Program-made: the position numbers and the translations under genes
Assembly (NCBI RefSeq): GCF_018812025.1
Contig: NC_063052.1
Location: forward strand, 27,448,354-27,512,353
From: Megalobrama amblycephala
Lineage: Eukaryota > Chordata > Actinopteri > Cypriniformes > Xenocyprididae
DNA: 64,000 bases
Direction of reading: 5' to 3'
Notes under the pieces: generated by a model
Database searches by the model: none
Seen by the model: the letters and a program-made list of their open reading frames with translations, nothing else
What the model was told of the DNA's origin: nothing
Shown here: positions 55,279 to 64,000 of the stretch, piece after piece
Position numbering within the stretch: position 1 is the first letter of the stretch
How the letters are laid out: each line of letters starts with the position of its first letter

Positions 55279-55819
55279 AGGGCTGTCAATGGATTAAATT
55301 TTTTATTGCAAAATTGCATACTTATTGCAAAATTAAGCATGCATCATTTATCTTGTTTAACATATTTATTTTGTCATCATTGGCTAAATCCAGCAAAGTA
55401 AACTATAATATTGAAGGATGATGCTTTATCAAGCCGAGAAACATGGTTTGTGTATCATCTGGCCATAGAGTGGTGGGATGTTTTGATTCAACGTTAAGTC
55501 TGTATTTCACACAGTGTGATGCATGAGGGCTCAAGCTCTTCAGTAACAATGACAGAGCTCGTGTTTTAAAGCTATACAGGAAGTTGAGTTAAAAGTTTAG
55601 AATAGAAATTTCCACCTACCAGGGTTTCAGGCGCTTGCGCCATTGTAGATGCTCAGTTTGATAAACTCCTGACGCCCAAGATCATTCACTGCGTGAAGAA
55701 AATTATGTTAATGACGCAATTTTGTGTGCTTCATTAATTTATTTACGTTATTTGCATAAAATAATTGTAACACATTAACGATTTTGAATTAATCGCATGT
55801 GTTAATGCATTGACAGCCC

Positions 55820-55820
<1 letters not shown>
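55279..55820. mobile_element. MITE with AGGGCTGTCAATG inverted ends
   Basis: AGGGCTGTCAATGGATTAAA at the left and its partial inverse TTAATGCATTGACAGCCCT at the right. No duplication is visible because a (TA)n tract begins immediately after. Probably hAT-type from its ends. Confidence 0.7.
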
Positions 55821-55824
<4 letters not shown>

Positions 55825-55903
<79 letters not shown>

Positions 55904-55980
55904 TATATAAAATTATATTGTTTAAAATTATATATATAATTATATTGTTAATAATTATATATATATAATTATATATATAC
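55825..55980. repeat. (TA)n microsatellite with AT-rich flank
   Basis: TA repeats at 55,827-55,895 followed by TATAATTATA-type sequence. The 91-residue minus frame across it is not a gene. Confidence 0.95.
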
Positions 55981-56042
55981 ACATTAAAATTATATTTAAT
56001 ATTGCAATACTTTTGCAATATTAAAAGCAGCAGTCAGTATCT

Positions 56043-57075
56043 ACAACCCAAATTCTGGAAATGTTAGATGTTTTTTTTTAAATTTGAATAAAATGAAAAC
56101 TAAAACACTTCCAAATCACATGAGCCAATATTTTATTTACAATAGAACATAGATAACATAACAAATGTTTAAACAGAGACATTTTACACTTTTATCCACT
56201 AAATGAGCTCATTTCAAATTTGATGACTGCTGCAGGTCTCAAAAAAGTTGGTACAGGGGTAACAAATGGCTGAAAAAGCAAGAAATTTTGACAAGATTCA
56301 GCCGGGAGAACATCTAACAACGAATTAAGTTAATTAATATCAGGTCTGTAACATGATTAGCTTTAAAAGGGATGCTAGAGGCTCTCCAATCTGTGAAAGA
56401 GTGTGAAAGATTGTGGAATATGTTAAAAACAATGTTCATCAACGTCAAATTGCAAAGGCTTTGCAAATCTCATTGTCTACAGTGCATAACATCATCAAAA
56501 GATTCAGAGAAACTGAGAAATCTCTGTGCGTAAGGGACAAGGCCGAAGACCTTTATTGGATGCCCATGGTCTTCGGGCCCTCAGACGGCACTGCATCACG
56601 GCATGATTACGTCAATGACATTACTACTTCCAGAAACCACTGACGGTAAACACAATCCGCCGTGCCATCTGCAGATGCCAACTAAAGCTCTATCATGCAA
56701 AAAGGAAGCCATATGTGACCATGGTCCAGAAGTGCTATTGTGTCCTGTGGGCCAAGGCTCACTTAAAATGGACTGTTTCAAAGTGGAAAAGTGTTCTATG
56801 GTCAGACAAGTCCAAGTTTGACATTCTTGTTGGAAATCATGGACAACGTGTCCTCCAGGCTAAAGAGGAGGGAGACCTTCCAGCGTGTTATCAGCGTTCA
56901 GTTCAAAAGCCAGCATCTCTGATGGTATGGGGGTGCATAAGTGCATATGGTATGGGCAACTTGCATGTTTTGGAAGGAACTATGAATGCTGAAAGGTATA
57001 TAAAGGTTTTAGAGCAACATATGCTCCGCTGCAGACAACGTCTGTTTCAGGGAAGGTCTTGTGTATTTCAGTAGG
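56043..57075 (+). mobile_element. Tc1-like transposon relic, 5' part
   Basis: The 5' end lies near ACAACCCAAATTCTGGAAAT (56,043), followed by a leader with GGCTGAAAAAGCAAGAAATT. Transposase-like frames run from 56,413 to 57,074 and stop. The 3' half and right inverted repeat are missing. Confidence 0.65.
56413..57074 (+). pseudogene. Tc1-like transposase, N-terminal and first catalytic part
   Basis: Helix-turn-helix: NNVHQRQIAKALQISLSTVH and NIIKRFRETEKS (56,428-56,517). A frameshift near 56,640-56,700 leads into the frame at 56,715 ([20 protein letters not shown]), whose WSDKSKF contains the first catalytic Asp. [14 protein letters not shown] and [20 protein letters not shown] follow. The second catalytic Asp is next to an in-frame TAG (FQ-stop-DN at 57,072-57,074), which suggests the Gln codon of the usual QDN became a stop. 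After this the sequence no longer resembles a transposase. Confidence 0.8.
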
Positions 57076-59036
57076 ACAATTTGGTTTTAATGAGTAAAAA
57101 AACCTAGAATAGGATGGCGGATTCGAACCCAGAAGCTGTGACATGTTTAACAAATATCTACCCGAGTATTATTCCACTCACACGCTTCCAGTGGAGCTGC
57201 GTTCGTATACTGTTGTGAAGAATTTGTATTATTTTGATGTAGGGATGTAACTATTGCATTAAAAGGGTTTCTATATGAATTTCATGTCAATAAATTAAAC
57301 TCATTGTACCAGTGAAATTGATTTGTGATGTCATATATGCTATTTTTGGTTCGTTTCGCCAAGTGCAGTGTAAAAAGGAGACATCGGATACAGCTCACTT
57401 TTAAAAGAAATGTAAGCATGTCGTCCAAAAAAATACGGATATGGTCAAAAGATCAGATCTGTGTATTAAGACTTGCAGTGTAAATGCAGCCTTAAATGTG
57501 TAAGCAATAAGCTCATTTGGCTGCAGAACTGACATGGACGAATCAGCTTGTGCCAAGTAGTTAATGCTGTGATTATTATCAGCTTGCGTTAAGGACCCAT
57601 CAGCCTGTGCATCTAGAGTTTTAATGACTGAACTATCTATATACATTAGCCTTTTATTCACATAAACATTGATCAACATACATACATAGTGCACATCAAA
57701 TATGGACAACTGAAGCTCAAACATGCTTAATGTGTCATTAGTCACATGGAATTTACAGCTCAGGTGACTTAAAACAACTGGTCAGCAGAACTGAACACCC
57801 ATTAGTAAAGATGGCAGCTTTCAAACTGCACTTCTCCAGGTACAGACCTTGTTTAAAAGAAGTGCATTTTCCCACCTTTGTGCTATCATTTAACCTTTTA
57901 ATCTCCAATTCAATAAAATGTTAGGTATTTGACATAAGTCATACAGAGTCTCTCAAAATTGTTATAAATGATTCTAGCTTCTGTCGAGCCTAAGAACATG
58001 GATACTAAGTTGCCAAGGAGCCAGGCTATCAGCCAGTGCCCTTCAACATTCTGGAATCAAAAGTCTCAAATTCATCTGAACATCGTTCAGTGCAGGTGTA
58101 TAGATAGTGTGCTGATAAAAGATCTATCTAAAAACAACTGGCTAATGTCAACATGAGCCTGAAAGCACAAAAATAATTTCTAGGGATCAGGAGGCTTATA
58201 TTACTGGCACAGTGATAGTCTCAGAGTTCATACAGTACATGCACTAGCACATGCAACACAAGCATAGCAAGGCTTTGCCTGTGTGCCATTCATGACAGGA
58301 GCTGTCTTGTGGAAATAAATATTGCGCATCTTAAAGGGAAAGGTGTACAGCACTTCCAGATCCAGATCTCATGCATCAAAACTACACAGAAAATATGAAA
58401 GTTTTTCTAGTGGTTTCGAGAACTCTTTTAACTCTTTTAAGTATAATCTCAGAAAAAAATAACACTTCATTAAACACTAGGAACGAATGAACACTATATA
58501 CATCAACAGTTAACATAAGACCAAGAACAGAGGAGAACTAAAGGCTTAAATACACAGAGGGAAGATCTTCAACAGAAAAGGGATCATATATGGATGGATT
58601 AGAAACCATGACAACTGATAAATGACTAGAACTGGTGACAAAGAAAACTAAGGTTAAGAAACTAAACAAGACAGTGAAACTGAACATAACTGTAACAATC
58701 ACATAGTGGAATATAATATTTTGGTCCATCTGGCTAACCCTACTGTGACCTGTAAATTACAGTGAGAGCATTTGGCAGAAATACAGAAAAAAGGGGCTGG
58801 TGAGAGGTCAGCTGTGCCAACTGTGACATGATGCAAGCTGTGCATGCACGTCACCATGATGAGTTTGGCGTTAATCTCAGAGAAAGAAAACAAACACAGG
58901 CAGAGTGACTGAATAGCAAGCAGGTGTATATGCAAGCAAGAATGTGAACAATGAACTTCAACAAAGCAAATAATGCAAAAGAAGTGCTGCACAGGGTATG
59001 AGTTCCTTGTCTCTGTGCTCTTTGGGTGCAAGGGAT
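57076..59036. other. no recognisable gene
   Basis: AT-rich spacer of almost 2 kb with many small frames on both strands but no domain, repeat or RNA that I can support. Confidence 0.4.
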
Positions 59037-59617
59037 AGTTCAACTCATAAAATTAATAATAGTCCAAGGCACTCTATTCTTATTGGAAAGTTTTAAAAGC
59101 CTTTATTTCATCATGGCTTTAAGTTAAAAACAGGTGACAAGTGCACAGTCTGCACACCTACGTGTTGTGGCTATTTTGCCTTTGTTAGGGTGTGAGTAAC
59201 AAACACAATCAGAGTTCACTTTGAGCAGCAATTAATTAGTCTAATAATAATCACCTGGTTGTGCTTCACAGAACAAACAGAAGAGAGGAAGTTCGACAAT
59301 TATACATAAATTAAATCAAACACAGTATAATCAAAGTGTAAAGGGACGACGAAGAAGAAAAAAAAAATCTATCAAATGACGTTAAGTATATATCTCAGAT
59401 TCCACAACTCAGTGTATATAATCAATAATGTACATAGTGTAACTTATTTTTCTGTCATAAATATCACAAATCAATAATATACACAGTATAATTTTATATT
59501 TAAAAAAATAAATAAATAAATAAATAAATAAAATCAACAATATATTAAATTAGGATAAGCATATAAATCAGACTCCACAACTCAATGTATATAAAATAAT
59601 AATACTTTTAATAATTA

Positions 59618-61561
59618 CATTGCCCTCCAAAAGTTTGATAACACCCCTGGCAAACTGTGGTTTTGGACGATATCAGCATTGTAACGCCTGTACCAGAATC
59701 AGTCTTAGCCAACCAACTTTGGAATTTTCAGAATGTTTTTAGCCTGCTGAACTATGTTTGTAAATCTCACATTGGCTCCGGCCTGGCGGACACTAATGGA
59801 TCACAAGACCCGTTTTTTGACTATTTCGATAGATTTCTGAACATTTCCCTTGCGACTTCAAAGGGCCGCGGCCGACTCGGATCGAATTACGGCAAGCCAG
59901 ATGCCAGAACCAGACAGCACTAAAATAAAATACACATACACGCACCCACAGAGACATCCACACCAATATAACTATGCCTAAATGTAACCGCCGTTGTATT
60001 TCATATTGCATATAGGTATACTGTATAAGCTTAGCTAGGATTGTAGTTGTGCTAGTGGCATTTCTAACGATTACATTTAACTGTAAACTATAACTTCTTT
60101 TATATGCTTTTCTTGCATGGCAAGTTTGGTTTCATTATAAAGCTCTCTGTAAGCCTCATTCAACAATGTATGTCACATTACTGTAAAATGCATTGTTATA
60201 TTTTTAATGGTACTGGGAAGAAAGTACAATCCGATCTGATACCTCATAAATTATGCAAATCAAGCCACAAGACAAGACAAAGAAAGTTTTGCCCGCCAAA
60301 CATTGCACCCTGACCATTGGTTGTTTCAACTAAAGAGGCGTGTTGGCTTGTTTGTCCATAAAAGACAAGCACAAGCAGTTTTGCTTTGTCTCTCGATTGT
60401 CCCTGAATCATCCATCGCCCTCTCTCGTGCACGTCTCTCCCGGACGTCTCAGGCAACCGCGCTTCCATCACGCGCTATTCTGTATCGGGAGGACCATCTT
60501 CTTGGCACAAGCTTTGCTTTTGTCAAGCCTTTCGTCATCCGCCATCACCTAGGAGACGGACTCTCTCTTCTTTCTTTTCCGGTTATTTTAAACCTTGTTT
60601 GAAAACCCCGCCGGAGGAAACCCTCTAGGAAAGGACCAAACGCTCCAAGCCAAGTGCACTGAAACTCTATGCAAGTATTAATTTCTTTGAAATTCATTTA
60701 AACTGATTTCTGTGCTGGCTCTCAAAGGTTTAACTCTTTCTAATTTACCACTGCTTTGATCACCTTTCTTTTCCTGCCTTTACTTTTGCTTCTGTATATA
60801 TGTGTAGTACTTGTGTATATTTAGCCGTATAACCTTTGTATTATCTTTTCGTATATTAAATACATTATATTCATGCTCGATTGTTCTACTGCTCATTCAT
60901 AAACCCAGGTCACTTTAAGGTTTTTTTTGATCCAGCACCTTTGCTTTACGCTTTGATGCTATAATAGGAGGTTCATTCTCGTGGCCAGAGAATAACCTTC
61001 CTTTTATAATAGTCTGTGAAAACTAACAGTTTGCTGGACAAACTTGGATAGTTTCTCTAAACAACTATTAAGCTAGAACTGATCATATACGTAATTAATT
61101 ATAATTCGTTGTAATTGATTCACATATATATGCATAATTCCCTCTTGGGTCGGTATATGTATCATAATTAATCATAAGGCTTTATGGTTTATTATAATCA
61201 TATATTTTGCCCATAAATTGATTAATAACTGTATGATTTGTTACAGATTCGCTACAGCATAAATCCTTATCATTTTTTGGTGCAAATACATTAAAGTAAC
61301 TTGACATAATCATTGAAGACTAGCAATAATAATTTTCATTTTGATTACATAATAATGGCAATATATACATGTCAAAGTCAGACATGCCCCTTTGCCAACT
61401 GTGATGCCTGGTTACTGGTTTAAACTTGGCCCAGGTTTGTAAAAGATTTTTGGGTCAGCACTCCTTAATGTGCAAAATTATCACAAATTAAAAAGGATTC
61501 ATGCCAATATTGTCCAAAACCCCACTTTTCTAGGGCGTTTCCAAACTTTTGGAGGGCAGTG
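59618..61561. mobile_element. Tc1-type nonautonomous element, TA target duplication
   Basis: The ends CATTGCCCTCCAAAAGTTTG and, reversed, CACTGCCCTCCAAAAGTTTG are flanked by TA on both sides (59,616-59,617 and 61,562-61,563). Both arms continue through GGTTTTGGACGATATC/GGTTTTGGACAATATTGG. Almost all of its present length is the solo LTR inside; the element itself was only about 360 bp. Confidence 0.88.
59680..61255 (+). mobile_element. solo LTR, TGTAACG...CTACA family, 4-bp TSD GCAT
   Basis: Begins TGTAACGCCTGTACC and ends GTTACAGATTCGCTACA, with GCAT on both sides (59,676-59,679 and 61,256-61,259). Poly(A)-like signals lie near 60,857 (TATTAAATACA). The segment from about 60,980 carries GTGGCCAGAGAATAA and GTTTGCTGGACAAAC, as in the other LTRs of this family. 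Both sides of the host Tc1-type element continue across the insertion, which confirms the boundaries. Confidence 0.9.
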
Positions 61562-62070
61562 TACATTGTGTATATTATTGATTTGTGATATTTATGACAT
61601 TGTTGAAAAGTTTTTTTTATTTATTTTTTATTTTATTTTTTTTTATTTTTTTCAGAAAAATAAGCTACACTATGTAGATTATTGATTATATATACTGAGT
61701 TGTGGAGTCTGAGATATATACTTAACTTCATTTGATAGATTTATTTATTTGTTCTTCATCATCCCTTTACACTTTCATTTTACTGTGTTTGATTTAATTT
61801 ATGTAATCGTCAAACTTCCTCTCTTCTGTTTGTCCTGTGTAACATGACCAGGTGATTATTATTAGACTAATTAACTGCTGCTCAAAATGAACTCTGATTG
61901 TGTTCGTTACTCACACCCTAACGAAGGCAAAATAGCCGCAACGAGTAGGTGTGCAGACTATGCACTTGTCACCTGTTTTTAACTTAAAGCCATGATGAAA
62001 TAAAGGCTTTTTAAAACTTTCCAATAAGATTCGAATGCCTTGGACTATTATTAATTCAATGAGCTTCAAC

Positions 62071-62639
62071 ACTTTAAAGACACTGCTGAGACCACATCAA
62101 ATAAAACACCAAAACTGCTTCAAATGAAACCACACATTTCTTCTCTATTAAATGAGCTGAACCATTATAATTTGTGAAAATGAATATGTACCGATTTTTG
62201 TTACTGAACGAAATGATTTTTATCTGTTGGTGTTGCAAATAAACACCGGTAACACTGACTGTGACTCTTGACTCTTGAGCTCACACTGAATTGAGCAGAT
62301 GCGTTCAGTTTTTAATTGTAGCATCTGTTCTCTAACTAAACTAAATAATTATCTATTTGTGTTGCAACTGAACATCACTAACATGGACTATCGCAGCAAG
62401 CCTACTGTGGGGGGTCAATATTAAACGTAACAGTTAGTATCTTGAGTGGGACAAGCTGCTTTAAGGACCACAGTTGAGCTTCCATAGAGATTAATTGAAA
62501 ATGCTCACTCTGCTCTGCGCCAGCGGACATGCACCGATTTAAAAGCGAGGTGAAAAAAGAGAAAAAACTTTGTCTTTGTCAAAGCATTACAAAGTTATAA
62601 CTTAATTAATTGGTCAGGCAATGCCCATTTTTACTAGAT
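62071..62639. other. no recognisable feature
   Basis: AT-rich spacer. Confidence 0.4.
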
Positions 62640-63048
62640 GACCTATAGCTGCTGGACAGGACTTTCTGAGGATGCACACCAAGCTTTGAGCCTGGTTTCT
62701 CCCAAGGATTTTTCTCCATTCTTTCACCTGTCAGAGTTTGGTTTCCTTGCCGCTGTCGCCTCTGGCTTGCTTAGTTGGGGACACCAACTATTCAACAGTA
62801 TAACTGATTTGCCTGAATTGACACCATTGTATGCGAACTTAACTGAGCTGGACGATGACAACACTGAGTCATCGTCATTCTCTAGAGCTGCTGTGTAGAT
62901 AAATGAACTAAATTAATCATTTTTACAATGGAAATGAATCAATAATGAACTTACTTTAGCTGGACAATGACAGTATTGTCCACCATAGCTGCTATACAGC
63001 CAAACCAATCTACATTGTAAAAAGCACTATATAAATAAAGGCTTCACT
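62640..63048 (+). mobile_element. L2-type LINE 3'-end fragment
   Basis: The region with GGTTTCTCCCAAGGATTTTT, TTGCCGCTGTCGCCTCTGGC and a tail ATTGTAAAAAGCACTATATA is a common fish LINE 3' end. The 86-residue frame (62,638-62,898) is the last part of this fragment and not a gene of its own. Confidence 0.55.
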
Positions 63049-63370
63049 TGACCAAGTTTCATAAAATTCTTTCAATGGGGGTGCTACAACTAAAAAACCA
63101 TTATAGCTCCAAAACCATATGATCCATGAAGTTGGTATGCATGTTCTTTGGTGGACATCCTAACATATCCTCGGATACGACTCGGATACTTGGCTGCCAA
63201 CAGCCAAACAAATTTCAGAGACTAATAATATCAAACCTACCATTACAAAAATGGATATACTATATTTGTACATCTTATGAAAATGAATGTGTACCAATTT
63301 TTGTGACAATCAGCCACAATGTGGAGCTATAATAAGCAACTTTACGTTTCAGCTAATTTTTAATTTTAAC
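63049..63370. other. no recognisable feature
   Basis: AT-rich spacer. Confidence 0.4.
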
Positions 63371-64000
63371 AGGTAAAGCAAATAGGGTTGATCATCTCCT
63401 AACAAGACCACATATTAAGGTCTGGGTTGGTCAGATTTTAAGCAAACAATCAGTTATTGTAGTCAACGTGTTGGATGCAGGTGAAATGAGCAGGAGAAAG
63501 ATCTGAGCGACTTTGACAAGGGCAAAATTGTTATGGTAAGATGACTGGGTCAGAGAATCTCTGAAACGGCAAGGCTTTTGGGTTGCTCCCGGTCAGCAGT
63601 GTTAGATGCCCAAGGCTCATCGATGCATGAGGCTATTCTGTCTGATCCAAGCTAAGAGAAGGTCTACTGTATGATAAGTCATAAAAATATTTACAGATGG
63701 TTATGGGAGGAATGTGTCACAACACATAGTTAATTGCACTCTGCTGCGTATGGGGCTGTGTAGCTCCAGACCAATCAGAGTTCCTATGATGACCCTTGTT
63801 CACCAACGAAAGTGCCTACAATGGGCACATGAGCATTGGAAGTAGACCTTGGAGCAGTGGAAGAAGGTCATCTGGTCCAATGAGTCTAGTTTTCTTTTAC
63901 ATCATGGACAGCTCTGTGTGTGTCTGCCGTTTACGTGGAGAAGTGATGGAACAAGGATGCACTGTGGGATGATGACAAGCCGGTGGAGGAAGTGTGATGC
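63371..64000 (+). pseudogene. Tc1-like transposase relic, cut by the window end
   Basis: The plus strand, in several frames, gives RISETARLLGCSRSAVLDAQ-like helix-turn-helix sequence near 63,555-63,610, then RPIRVPMMTLVHQRKCLQWA at about 63,768 and WSNESSFLLHHVDSSVCVC at about 63,870. The last holds the first catalytic Asp position as Asn (WSNES for the usual WSDES). Frameshifts and this substitution make it dead. The rest lies beyond position 64,000. Confidence 0.75.

Larger units (their letters stand above)
59037..62070. mobile_element. large foldback element, arms ~0.5-0.6 kb, split at its loop
   Basis: Left arm 59,037-59,615 and right arm 61,564-62,070 are inverted copies. Paired examples are ATTAATAATAGTCCAAGGCA, CTTTATTTCATCATGGCTTT, AAAACAGGTGACAAGTGCA, AAACACAATCAGAGTTCA, GTATATATCTCAGATTCCAC and AATAATATACAC, all matched by inverses on the right. 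The two arms would meet at the Tc1-type insertion site, so the pre-insertion form was a near-continuous hairpin of about 1.1 kb. The superfamily is unknown. Confidence 0.88.

Noticed and set aside
55743..56018. 91-residue Ile/Tyr-rich minus frame
   Set aside because: Product of (TA)n and AT-rich sequence.

Overview
The window is transposon-dense, AT-rich vertebrate DNA, and the repeat repertoire points to a teleost, probably a cypriniform. I base that on family recognition: DIRS retrotransposons, L2-type and Tx1-like LINEs, chromodomain Gypsy elements, Tc1-like transposons with fish-type transposase, many hAT relatives and large palindromic MITEs. I recognise no host protein-coding exon, rRNA or functional tRNA. 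Almost every long reading frame belongs to a mobile element.

Layout, left to right. 1-2.6 kb: a degenerate tandem repeat, then a TTAA-flanked piggyBac-like element split by a solo LTR. 3.0-4.5 kb: a broken non-LTR reverse transcriptase. 5-10.3 kb: palindromic MITEs, an array of about 0.7 kb units, and a LINE fragment. 10.9-12.8 kb: a hAT element with a perfect 8-bp target duplication. 13.2-19.4 kb: a minus-strand, gag-only LTR retroelement with its 3' LTR and polypurine tract, interrupted by a plus-strand solo LTR and by a TIR element carrying a tRNA-like segment. 19.7-21.2 kb: a Tc1-like relic split by a hAT. 22.1-25.3 kb: a near-intact L2-type LINE. 27.4-33.2 kb: more hAT and TTAA MITEs.

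35.0-40.7 kb holds the most complete element, a GC-rich DIRS-type tyrosine-recombinase retrotransposon on the minus strand. It keeps inverted terminal repeats, an internal complementary region that matches both outer ends, a Gag ORF, an intact RT/RNase H ORF and an overlapping tyrosine recombinase ORF with two TGA codons in its catalytic domain. 42.4-51.3 kb: a minus-strand Tx1-like LINE cut by a hAT, a second DNA element and a plus-strand Gypsy without LTRs. 51.8-53.4 kb: a hAT within a hAT. 54.0-57.1 kb: Tc1-like relics and MITEs. 59.0-62.1 kb: a large foldback element with a Tc1-type element in its loop and a solo LTR inside that. The window ends inside another Tc1-like transposase relic.

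Most genes here are therefore remnants of separate elements, not a pathway. Only the DIRS ORFs form one functional set: Gag, RT/RNase H and tyrosine recombinase acting on the terminal repeats through a circular intermediate. Target-site duplications read by eye support much of the nesting order. Identities and copy ages need alignment that I could not run.
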